NCBI GenBank assembly: GCA_013813715.1 | Contig: JACCRF010000041.1 | Span: forward strand, 62,001-126,000 | Length of the DNA stretch: 64,000 nt | Direction: 5' to 3' | DNA from: Gemmatimonadaceae bacterium | Lineage (GTDB): Bacteria > Gemmatimonadota > Gemmatimonadetes > Gemmatimonadales > Gemmatimonadaceae | Shown here: piece after piece, positions 24,917-32,429 of the stretch | Layout: the number at the start of each line of letters is the position of its first letter | Numbering within the stretch: the stretch's first letter is position 1 | Position numbers and translations under genes: made by a program | The notes under the pieces: model-generated | What the model was told of the DNA's origin: nothing | Databases searched by the model: none | Seen by the model: the letters and a program-made list of their open reading frames with translations, nothing else

Positions 24917-26035
24917 ATGCTGATCGCGCTCAACCTGCTGTACCTGATTCCTGGCGTCGTCGGAGGAACCGAGACGTACGCCAAATCGCTGATTCGCGCA
25001 CTCGCCGAGTGCGACACGGAGAACGAGTATCTGGTTTTCGTCAATCAGGACTCCGCCGAGCTTGACGTCACTCCTGCTCCTAATTTCCGGCGGGTCATTT
25101 GTCCGTTTGGTGCGGTTCGCCGCTCGGTTCGTTACGCGTGGGAGCAGGGTGTGCTGCCGATACAGCTTCATCGCGCGAAGCCCGACCTCCTCCACTCACT
25201 GGGGTACGTCGTGCCGCTCGCCGCGCGAGTGCCTCAGGTGGTCACCGTGCACGACCTCAACTTCCTGGGCCACCGGGGCCGCCACAGCGCGGCCGGCAGG
25301 CGCGCCTTCGGATTCTTTGTCGAACGCAGCGTGAAACGATCGGATCACGTAATCGCGGTATCCGAGTTCTCGCGGAGCGAAATCGTCAAGCGCCTTGGCG
25401 TGCCCGCGAGCAAGGTGAGCGTCGTCCACGCGGCGGGCAGACGCCGGGAGGAATTCGAGGCGGCCGCCACCATGCCGCCGAGCCCGCTCGTTCGGAGCGT
25501 GGCCCGGCCTTACATTCTCGCGTTCAGCGCGCTCAGCGCGCACAAGAACGTAAATCGCCTGCTTGAGGCGTTCGCGCTCATGAAGGACTCGGTGCCGCAC
25601 TCTCTCGTGCTCGTCGGTCACCTGCCAGACAAGGTTCACTCGGTTCGTCACGAGATCCAGAGCGCGAGCGCCGAGCGGGTGCATTTCACCGGCTACATTT
25701 CAGAAGCCGACGTGCGGGCGCTGATGCGCGGCGCCTCGCTCTTTGCGTATCCGTCGCTGTACGAAGGGTTCGGCCTGCTAGCGCTCGACGCCCAGAATGC
25801 CGGCATTCCGGTGGCCTGCTCGAACGGTTCGAGTCTTCCCGAGGTGGCGGGAGAAGGCGCTTTCATGTTCGATCCTCTATCTGTGGACGACATTGCAGCC
25901 GCGCTCCGCAAATGCCTGCTCGACATGACCCTGCGGGCGTCGCTTGTAGAGGCGGGCCGCAGGAACGCGCGACGCTTCTCCTGGGAGAAGGCCGCGCGTG
26001 AGACACTCGCGATTTACTCGATGGCCGTGTCTTGA
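24917..26035 (+). CDS. GT4-family glycosyltransferase
   Basis: Retaining GT-B enzyme of 372 residues starting at ATG 24917. N-terminal acceptor domain: LYLIPGVVGGTETYAKSLI (Gly-rich loop, about residues 8-26), TVHDLNFLGHRG and VIAVSEFSRSEIVKRLGV. C-terminal donor domain: LAFSALSAHKNVNRLLEAF, LVLVGHLPDK and FAYPSLYEGFGLLALDAQNA, with the E-x7-E-like position changed to E-x7-D, then PVACSNGSSLPEVAGEGAFM. This resembles WbaZ/MtfB-type mannosyl- or rhamnosyltransferases. The next gene's TTG start overlaps its stop (TTGA), so the two GT4 genes are coupled. Confidence 0.9.
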   Translation: MLIALNLLYLIPGVVGGTETYAKSLIRALAECDTENEYLVFVNQDSAELDVTPAPNFRRVICPFGAVRRSVRYAWEQGVLPIQLHRAKPDLLHSLGYVVPLAARVPQVVTVHDLNFLGHRGRHSAAGRRAFGFFVERSVKRSDHVIAVSEFSRSEIVKRLGVPASKVSVVHAAGRRREEFEAAATMPPSPLVRSVARPYILAFSALSAHKNVNRLLEAFALMKDSVPHSLVLVGHLPDKVHSVRHEIQSASAERVHFTGYISEADVRALMRGASLFAYPSLYEGFGLLALDAQNAGIPVACSNGSSLPEVAGEGAFMFDPLSVDDIAAALRKCLLDMTLRASLVEAGRRNARRFSWEKAARETLAIYSMAVS

Positions 26036-27246
26036 GACCGGCACCGCGCACCTTCCTCTTCCTGTCTCAGGTCTACGTTCCCGATCCGGCGGCCATCGGA
26101 CAGCATCTCGCCGATGCAGCAGAAGAGCTCGCCCGACGCGGTCACAGAGTCATCGTCTACACCGCGGATCACGGTTACGACGATCCTTCGGTCGCTTACC
26201 CGCGACGGGAGGTGGTGGGAGGCGTCGAAGTGAGGCGCGTTCCACTATCGTCGTTCGGCAAGAGCTCGATTCCAGTTCGATTGATCGGGGGAGCTCTCTT
26301 CGTTCTACAGACGGTTCTCCGTGCTGCATTCGTGAAGCGAGTCGATGCTGTCGTAGTCAGCACGTCACCGCCGATGGGAGCCCTCGGAGCGGTCACGCTT
26401 GGTCTGATTCACGGCGCTCCTGTCAAATACTGGGTGATGGACGTCAACCCGGACCAAACGGTGGCGCTCGGGAAGGCGGGGCCTCGATCCTTACCGGTCA
26501 GAGTGTTCGACGTTGTCAACCGCCTGGTGCTCCGTCGTGCGGCAGACGTGATCGTGCTCGACCGGTTCATGGCCGCGCGAATCAACCGGAAGGTGGACGT
26601 GTCGAAAAAGTTGACAGTGATGCCCCCGTGGCCGGCGGAGGATTCAGGAACAGTGGTCGCACACGATGCGAATCCGTTCAGAAAGGAACAACGGCTTGAC
26701 GGAAAGATTGTCATTATGTACAGCGGAAATCACGGGCCGTCCAATCCGCTCGCTACAATCATCGAGGCAGCGCGGCGGGTGGACGACGATCCGCGTCTCG
26801 TGCTCATGTTCGTCGGCGGCGGTATCGGCAAGAAACAGGTCGATGCCGCGGTGAGCGACCGCATCCGATCGCTGCCGTACCAGCCGCGCGAGGCGCTGCG
26901 GCATTCCCTGGCCGCCGCCGACGTTCACCTGGTGACCGTGGGCGATGCAATCCCCGGTATCGTTCATCCAAGCAAGGTTTACGGCGCGATGGCCGTTGCG
27001 CGGCCGATTTTTCTCGTAGGCCCGGCAGAGAACCACGTCGCGGATATTCTCGCTGCGGCCGACATCGGCTGGCACGTCCGGCACGGCGACGTGGACGGCG
27101 CCGTGAGGGTGCTTCGCGAGATTCTCGCGATGGACCCGGCGGAACTCGAGGCAAAGGGTTTGCGGGCTCGCGAGCTTTTATCAAGATCAGGCGGGAAAGC
27201 CGCCTCGTGTGCGCGATTCTGCGATTTGCTCGAGCGAGGTGTTTGA
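26032..27246 (+). CDS. GT4-family glycosyltransferase, WbuB-like
   Basis: GT-B enzyme of 404 residues beginning at TTG 26032, overlapping the previous stop. It shows the layout of the WbuB branch (amino-sugar transferases of O-antigen loci): FLFLSQVYVPDPAAIGQHLA at the N-terminus, STSPPMGALGAVTLGLIHG, VKYWVMDVNPDQTVALGK, then IVIMYSGNHGPSNPLATII, VTVGDAIPGIVHPSKVYGAM and RPIFLVGPAENHVADIL. The VHPSKxYGAMA segment is characteristic of this branch. Its location directly before the gene for the WecA-like initiator suggests it may add an early sugar. Donor not certain. Confidence 0.87.
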   Translation: MRPAPRTFLFLSQVYVPDPAAIGQHLADAAEELARRGHRVIVYTADHGYDDPSVAYPRREVVGGVEVRRVPLSSFGKSSIPVRLIGGALFVLQTVLRAAFVKRVDAVVVSTSPPMGALGAVTLGLIHGAPVKYWVMDVNPDQTVALGKAGPRSLPVRVFDVVNRLVLRRAADVIVLDRFMAARINRKVDVSKKLTVMPPWPAEDSGTVVAHDANPFRKEQRLDGKIVIMYSGNHGPSNPLATIIEAARRVDDDPRLVLMFVGGGIGKKQVDAAVSDRIRSLPYQPREALRHSLAAADVHLVTVGDAIPGIVHPSKVYGAMAVARPIFLVGPAENHVADILAAADIGWHVRHGDVDGAVRVLREILAMDPAELEAKGLRARELLSRSGGKAASCARFCDLLERGV

Positions 27247-27478
27247 GACGGTGTCCAATCACCTGGTCATGGAGGAATACACCGGAGCCTACACTTGCTC
27301 TCGCAAATCGCCCCCCGTCATCTTACCTTGGATTTTCTCTCCGGTAACACGGCTTGCTAACACGTTTCGCAGTTCCCAGGTTGCGGCAGATGATGAGCTC
27401 CGATTCGCCAGACAGGGCGCACCAGGAAAATCCTCTGGACACCGATTGTGGGGTTGACAGGCGGTTGGTGAAGGAGTG
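27247..27478 (+). promoter_or_regulatory. 232 bp leader before the WecA-like gene
   Basis: Non-coding gap in an otherwise tight run, so a promoter for the wecA-wzz genes probably lies here. It contains two direct TAACACG words at 27345-27351 and 27358-27364. TGAAGGAG directly before ATG 27479 is a good ribosome-binding site. No convincing -35/-10 pair was found. Confidence 0.35.
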
Positions 27479-28504
27479 ATGGCGCAGCGACTCGTTTTCA
27501 TAGCGGCTGCCGCGGTCCTCAGTTGGCTCCTCGCCAGCCGGGTAAGGCTCTACGCTCTCGACCGCCTGCTCGACATTCCCAACGAGCGCAGCTCGCATTC
27601 TTCTCCGACCCCACGTGGCGGGGGCCTCGCGATCGCCGTGACCGTCCTCGGCGGCATCATGCTCGCTACGTGGTGGGGGTGGATCGATCGGAACACTGGA
27701 CTCGCCCTCGCCGGTGGCGGCCTGTTGATCGCCCTTGTCGGCTGGGTTGACGACCACCGCGACCTTTCCGCGCTCACGAGATTCGCTGTCCAGTTCATCT
27801 GTGCCTTCTGGGCGATTTACTGGCTGGGCGGCATCCCGGCGCTGAGCATCGGCGCCGCCAGGCTGCAGCTCGGTTTCGTGGGAAGCATTCTCGGCGTGGT
27901 TGGTATCGTCTGGGCGATCAACCTGTACAACTTCGTGGATGGGATAGACGGGCTCGCGGCAGGCGAAGCGATCACGACAGGCACCATTGGCGGGTTGATA
28001 CTCCTTGCAATGGGGCATTCCGGCCTGGCGATGATCTCGTTCCTCATCGCTGCGGCCAATGCGGGATTCCTTCCGCTCAACTGGGCACCGGCCAAGTTGT
28101 TCATGGGGGACGTGGGTAGCGGAATGCTCGGGTATCTCTTTGCGGTACTTGCGATCGCTTCCGAGAACAGTGGCGCGGTTCCGCTGCTTATATGGGTTCT
28201 TCTGCTCGGCGCATTCGTGTTCGACGCTACGGTGACGCTGGGCCGGCGAATGGTGCACGGCGAGCGCTGGTACAGCGCGCATCATAGCCACGCCTACCAG
28301 CGAATGGTACAGGCAGGCCGCAGTCACGCGCAGGTGAGCTCGATGATCCTGCTCATCAACTTCGTGCTCGCGCTGCTCGCGATCGTGGCATGGCTGCGTC
28401 CCGCACTGTTTCTGATCGCCATCGGTGCCGGCGCGATTCTGCTGTGCGTGATCTATCTCTCGGTGGAGCGTATCAAACCCATGCGCGCCCACTCGGGCGG
28501 CTGA
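27479..28504 (+). CDS. undecaprenyl-phosphate HexNAc-1-P transferase (WecA/WbpL-like)
   Basis: Polyprenyl-phosphate N-acetylhexosamine-1-phosphate transferase, the step that starts a lipid-linked repeat unit on the inner membrane. The protein of about 341 residues has about 10 helices and all family motifs: NERSSHSSPTPRGGG (about residues 36-50), LVGWVDDHRD (the DD metal site), NLYNFVDGIDGLAAGE, KLFMGDVGSGMLGY and the cytoplasmic HHSHAYQRM, whose His and Arg are typical of WecA/WbpL relatives rather than MraY. ATG 27479 follows GAAGGAG; GTG 27476 is less likely. The Wzz-like gene begins 4 bp after it. One of three initiating transferases in this window. Confidence 0.93.
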   Translation: MAQRLVFIAAAAVLSWLLASRVRLYALDRLLDIPNERSSHSSPTPRGGGLAIAVTVLGGIMLATWWGWIDRNTGLALAGGGLLIALVGWVDDHRDLSALTRFAVQFICAFWAIYWLGGIPALSIGAARLQLGFVGSILGVVGIVWAINLYNFVDGIDGLAAGEAITTGTIGGLILLAMGHSGLAMISFLIAAANAGFLPLNWAPAKLFMGDVGSGMLGYLFAVLAIASENSGAVPLLIWVLLLGAFVFDATVTLGRRMVHGERWYSAHHSHAYQRMVQAGRSHAQVSSMILLINFVLALLAIVAWLRPALFLIAIGAGAILLCVIYLSVERIKPMRAHSGG

Positions 28505-28508
28505 GCCG

Positions 28509-29648
28509 ATGACTCCCGCCCGCCCGCGCGTGGCGGCACGCACGCCGCCCGGCGCGGCCTCGCCCACGAATGGCACGACCCGGCACGTCGATGGTCCCCG
28601 CGAGGAGACATCGCTGCTCGGCTTCGTGAACGTGCTGCTGAAGTATCGGGCGATGCTGCTTTCGTGCTTGCTCCTCGGCGGACTGATCTTCGGTATCGTC
28701 GTGCTTACGGAGACGCGCCTTTACTTTGCTACGGCGTCCTTCGCCGTCAGCCGTGGCCGCGCTCCGAATGCGATGTCAGATGTCGCCGCTCAGATGGGCC
28801 TCGTCGGCGCCACCGCCGGCGATGCGAGCGAATCGGTGCCTTTTTACCTGGAGCTTATCACCTCTCGAGCCATCCTCGTACCGGTCGCGCGCCGGCCGTA
28901 CACCACTTCTGGGCCCAGCGGCCCTGTGACGATATCGCTGCCCGCAGCGTACGGAATCCGCGACAAGAACCCGCGGGCGGCACTCTCGAGGACTATCGAC
29001 GCCCTGCGTTCCAGCATCTCGACCCAGGCGTCGGGCCGCACCGACATAATCGGGATGTCGATCCGTGCCCACCGGCCCGAGGTGGCCCAGCAGATTCTCC
29101 GGAACATCCTCGATGAGATCGATACATACAACCTCGCCAGGCGTCAGAAGCAGGCCGCTGCCGAGCGGGTATTCGTGGAAAGGCTGGTGGATGACTCACG
29201 GGCGCGCCTGAGACAGGCGGAAGGCCAGCTCAGCTCATTCAGGGAATTCAATCGCGAGTACAGCAGCTCGCCCCAGCTCACCCTCGATGATGACCGCCTG
29301 TGGCGCGAAGTCGAAATGCGCCAGCAGATTTACACGCGCCTGTCGCAGGCGTACGAGCAGGCGAAGATCGAAGAGGTGCGGGACCTGCCGGCGATTACGG
29401 TGCTCGAGCCGCCTGAGGCGCCGATCGTTCCCAGACGTCGCGACGCGTGGCGGAGGACACTGCTCGGTCTCGTTGCCGGCCTGATGGTTGGAATCATCCT
29501 CGCGTTCATCCGCGAGCGGATGGCAGAGAAGCGCCGCGATGCCAGCCCGGTAGTCGCGGACTTCAATGCGCTGAAGACTTTGACGCTCGGAAGCATTGCC
29601 GGGTCGTGGCGACCGCTTGGCGCGCTGCTGCGATGGCAGAAGCCATGA
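28509..29648 (+). CDS. Wzz/GNVR chain-length determinant
   Basis: Polysaccharide co-polymerase of 379 residues that controls polymer length in the inner membrane. First helix MLLSCLLLGGLIFGIVVLTE (about residues 50-69), a periplasmic alpha-rich domain with AAERVFVERLVDDSRARLRQ (coiled-coil), the GNVR-like end VLEPPEAPIVPRRRDAWRR and the second helix LLGLVAGLMVGIILAFIRER (about 323-342). There is no cytoplasmic tyrosine-kinase domain, so it is the Wzz rather than the Wzc type. It follows the WecA-like gene by 4 bp. It is paralogous to the protein at 38182, so each cluster has its own length regulator. Confidence 0.9.
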   Translation: MTPARPRVAARTPPGAASPTNGTTRHVDGPREETSLLGFVNVLLKYRAMLLSCLLLGGLIFGIVVLTETRLYFATASFAVSRGRAPNAMSDVAAQMGLVGATAGDASESVPFYLELITSRAILVPVARRPYTTSGPSGPVTISLPAAYGIRDKNPRAALSRTIDALRSSISTQASGRTDIIGMSIRAHRPEVAQQILRNILDEIDTYNLARRQKQAAAERVFVERLVDDSRARLRQAEGQLSSFREFNREYSSSPQLTLDDDRLWREVEMRQQIYTRLSQAYEQAKIEEVRDLPAITVLEPPEAPIVPRRRDAWRRTLLGLVAGLMVGIILAFIRERMAEKRRDASPVVADFNALKTLTLGSIAGSWRPLGALLRWQKP

Positions 29649-29655
29649 CCAGTGA

Positions 29656-29681
29656 CCGTTACCCGGTGCCCGTTGCCCGCG
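29656..29681 (-). repeat. 26 bp dispersed repeat, copy 1
   Basis: On the minus strand this reads CGCGGGCAACGGGCACCGGG then TAACGG. It matches 32182-32207 on the plus strand at 24 of 26 positions. It lies just after the Wzz stop codon. Confidence 0.8.
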
Positions 29682-29735
29682 CCTTCCGAGCGGAATTAGC
29701 TTGCGAACGAAAAACATGATTCAGGAGTAAGGCGT

Positions 29736-30539
29736 TTGGGTGTGCGTGCGCAGTTCTACGAGAGTGTGGTTTCCAAGTGTATCCCCGATCGAGACGCTTC
29801 GGTTCTCGTGGTCGGGGGGGGCGAGACGGACAGGGGGGTTTTCGACGGCCTTGGCTTCAGGAACGTCGTAATTACGAACCTCGACACCCGTGCGACCGAA
29901 GCCGAGTTCGCGCCTTTTGCCTGGGAGCGGCAGGATGGGGAATGCCTGACCTATCCCGGCGAGAGCTTCGACTTCGTCGTCGCCAATGCCGTCCTGCATC
30001 ACTGTCGGTCACCACACCGGGCGCTGCTCGAGATGTACCGCGTGGCCAGAACCGGAATGGTCGCGATCGAGTCGCGCGACAGCCAACTGATGAAACTGTT
30101 CGAGAAGCTGAATCTGACGCAGGTGTACGAGCCGACAGCTGTTTTCTATAACGACTGCCGGTTCGGCGGGGTATCCAACACGGAGATTCCCAACTTCATC
30201 TATCGGTGGACCGAGAGGGAGGTCGAAAAAACCATTCGGTCATTTGCGCCGGAGGTACAGCCGTCGATCGAGTATTTCTACGGGTCGGACGTGCCCTGCA
30301 CGCCCGGTCTGGAGAAAAAAAGCGGGGGCAGGCAGCGGCTGATCGAGCTTCTGGTGCCGGCTTACAGGCTGTTCGCGATGGTCGCACCGCGACAGCAAAA
30401 TTTGTTCGGCTTCAGCGTTACCAAGCCGTCACCGTCCGAGCGGCTTCAGCCATGGCTCAAATGGGACGAGGACCGGCCCCGTTTCGACTCGGAGTGGGCA
30501 AAGGCAAGGTTCAAGGAAGGCGCCGCGACTCCGCTTTAA
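29736..30539 (+). CDS. class I SAM methyltransferase
   Basis: A methyltransferase of 267 residues of the Methyltransf_11 type, starting at TTG 29736 with CAGGAGTAAGG upstream. SAM-binding region: VLVVGGGETDRGVF (about residues 23-36; GGG replaces the usual GxGxG with an acidic residue next), LDTRATEAEFAPF and FDFVVANAVLHHCRSPHRAL, the common motif-II/III stretch. The C-terminal 120 residues are not recognised. Such enzymes in O-antigen loci often methylate sugars, or the chain end to stop growth; either is possible. Its TAA overlaps the TAA of the convergent Wzi gene in a shared TTAA (30536-30539). Confidence 0.75.
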   Translation: MGVRAQFYESVVSKCIPDRDASVLVVGGGETDRGVFDGLGFRNVVITNLDTRATEAEFAPFAWERQDGECLTYPGESFDFVVANAVLHHCRSPHRALLEMYRVARTGMVAIESRDSQLMKLFEKLNLTQVYEPTAVFYNDCRFGGVSNTEIPNFIYRWTEREVEKTIRSFAPEVQPSIEYFYGSDVPCTPGLEKKSGGRQRLIELLVPAYRLFAMVAPRQQNLFGFSVTKPSPSERLQPWLKWDEDRPRFDSEWAKARFKEGAATPL

Positions 30540-32224
30540 AAGTTTTGTCTCAATCCCAGCACAAAGCTTCCGTTCGTGCGATCGCCGGTGAAATTTCGGT
30601 TCAGCTCAGTCGTCAGGACGATCCGTCCGAGAACGTCTACCGGGCCGATGAAACGCAGGGCCTCGATGCCGACTGAATTCATCACGTCCACAGCGCGGGG
30701 CGTGTCAGGCCCTGACTGATACTGCGTGAGCACTTCTTTCGACACCGCCCGGCTCACGAACGCTGTCATCCGGCCACGTGTCGTGAATCGATCGACGGCG
30801 AAGCTCTGTGCACCGCCGCTTCCCGGCCCGACATCGGCGCCGAGCATCTGGCCCCGAAACGTGTGACCCTGGCGATGTACCCCGTGGAGATAGATCTGCC
30901 CCTCCCCGCGCGTACGTGACCCCGCCGGTGAGCTGTAGTTGAATACCTCGCCGCGCACGGCCGTCAGCTTCTGAGCTGACCCCCACACGCGACGAACTCC
31001 GATGTTCGTGGCCGCCGCATGATCCGGCTCGAGCAGCAGATCCCGCAGATCGCCGCTGTGATCTTCGCGGCCGTACTCACCGTACATCTCGAATCCGCTC
31101 CCGGGCGGGGCCCACCGCAGGAACAGGGATGCGAGCTGGTTCTCCTTCAGTGAGCGGTCCCCTCCCAATACGGGAACTTCGCTCTCCTTCGGCAGCCTGC
31201 TCTTGAAGATGTTCTGAAACGGAAGTCCCAGATTGTGCGACGAGACTCCGTTGCTGTCGCTCGCAGCGTGAAAGAAACGCGAAGCGCCGATCTCGAGTCC
31301 GGACATCCCCCGCGGCTGGAAGATGCCGATAAGTCCCGCCATGAACCGCGTCGTGCCGGCGAGATCGAAACTCTCGAAGTAAGTCGGACCAATAACCGTC
31401 GAGAAAGGCGACTGGTACAGGCGTCCGTACACTACCCGGCCGTGCACTCTGCCGATCCCGACGTTCGCCGGCGTCGATGTACCGACGAACACGTGGGGAA
31501 AGCCGCCCGCATTGTTGCCGAGCACATACGGATATTTGTCGGTCGGGCCCCACCACTGACTGGCGGTCGATACCCCTGCCGCGATACCGGCAACGTCCAC
31601 TCTGAGAGTGCTCTGACCGAAATCCGCGCGACTGTATGGGAGAGCGCCGAACCGTTGCGGCCGGTCGATTGCCCGTGGAAACTGGCCATCGGCATAAACG
31701 AACCGCCCGCTCTCGGTATTCCGGAGAAGCCGAAACGACTGGTTCTCCGCGCGAAACGCTGTCGGGGCGACAACTGCCGAAAACGGACCCCATCGCGCCG
31801 AGACGCCCGTCTGGAAAGCACTGGTGAGGCCCTTGCCCGTCCACGCCGCGCCGTCGTTGCCACCGAACGGATACGACGTGTTGATCGTCATGATCAACGA
31901 CGGCCGAATGTAGTCCCAACTGGAGCCGCGATGAGTGCGGCGACCAAGGTTGTACCGTCTCGCCCATGGGTGGTTGGCATCGGCGGGACCCAGTGCGTCG
32001 AGTTCCACGGGGGAGAATCCTCTGATGCTCCACGGGTAACTCTCCGGTTTCGACATTGTCTGCACGTATCGCAGGTAGCTCTCGAGCTCGCTGCCGGCGA
32101 ATATCTCGCTCCTGCCGCCCGCCGGCGACTGTGCGACCGCAGATCCGGCCGACGCTGCGAGAATGCCAATGAGCATGTAGACGCGGGTAATGGGCACCGG
32201 GTAACGGGTAACGGCTCTACTCAT
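30536..32224 (-). CDS. Wzi-like capsule-assembly outer-membrane protein (type A)
   Basis: Outer-membrane beta-barrel of the capsule-assembly Wzi family, expected to bind or position polysaccharide at the surface. From ATG 32224 a signal peptide (RVYMLIGILAASAGSAVAQ) is followed by a helical plug-like part (SYLRYVQTMSKPESYPWSIR, ELDALGPADANHPW), then alternating beta strands with family-like motifs YPFGGNDGAAWTGKGL, QWWGPTDKYPYVLGNNAGGF, FQPRGMSGLEIGASRFFH and EPDHAAATNIG. The last residue is Phe (LGLRQNF), as in many outer-membrane proteins. ATG 32176 is an alternative start; codons upstream of it come from a 26 bp dispersed repeat. Paralogous to 54271-56022. Divergent from a second Wzi-type gene at 32430. 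Confidence 0.85.
   Translation of the reverse strand: MSRAVTRYPVPITRVYMLIGILAASAGSAVAQSPAGGRSEIFAGSELESYLRYVQTMSKPESYPWSIRGFSPVELDALGPADANHPWARRYNLGRRTHRGSSWDYIRPSLIMTINTSYPFGGNDGAAWTGKGLTSAFQTGVSARWGPFSAVVAPTAFRAENQSFRLLRNTESGRFVYADGQFPRAIDRPQRFGALPYSRADFGQSTLRVDVAGIAAGVSTASQWWGPTDKYPYVLGNNAGGFPHVFVGTSTPANVGIGRVHGRVVYGRLYQSPFSTVIGPTYFESFDLAGTTRFMAGLIGIFQPRGMSGLEIGASRFFHAASDSNGVSSHNLGLPFQNIFKSRLPKESEVPVLGGDRSLKENQLASLFLRWAPPGSGFEMYGEYGREDHSGDLRDLLLEPDHAAATNIGVRRVWGSAQKLTAVRGEVFNYSSPAGSRTRGEGQIYLHGVHRQGHTFRGQMLGADVGPGSGGAQSFAVDRFTTRGRMTAFVSRAVSKEVLTQYQSGPDTPRAVDVMNSVGIEALRFIGPVDVLGRIVLTTELNRNFTGDRTNGSFVLGLRQNF
32182..32207 (+). repeat. 26 bp dispersed repeat, copy 2
   Basis: Reads CGCGGGTAATGGGCACCGGG then TAACGG, 24 of 26 identical to the inverted copy at 29656-29681, with another GGTAACGG unit directly after. 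In the minus-strand Wzi gene it is translated as the positively charged start of the signal peptide (RAVTRYPVPITR). Confidence 0.8.
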
Positions 32225-32429
32225 CAGTCATTCTCGATAAACAAGGTTTGCAGGGCCATGGCGTCGCCGCTAACTTATCATGGGGGTCGCCGTCATGCGG
32301 ACGACCACTATACTTACTTTCATGTCCGGCGCGCAGCAAGCTCGCACGTGCCAAGGACGCGTGTGCCAGGCTGGCACCGATTTCACTCCGACTTGCGCCG
32401 GACAGCAATTTACCATTCTTCATTCAATA
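32225..32429. promoter_or_regulatory. divergent intergenic region of Wzi pair 1
   Basis: About 205 bp separate the two divergent Wzi-like genes and must hold their promoters. In-frame starts for the plus gene exist at 32280 and 32295 but lack a signal peptide directly after them. No clear promoter was recognised. Confidence 0.35.

Noticed and set aside
27456-27461. TTGACA as a -35 box
   Set aside because: It is 18 bp before the ATG at 27479, leaving no room for a -10 box and leader with the ribosome-binding site present.
27323-28576. 417-codon minus-strand frame
   Set aside because: Antisense of the WecA-like gene and its leader; composition is that of a shadow frame.
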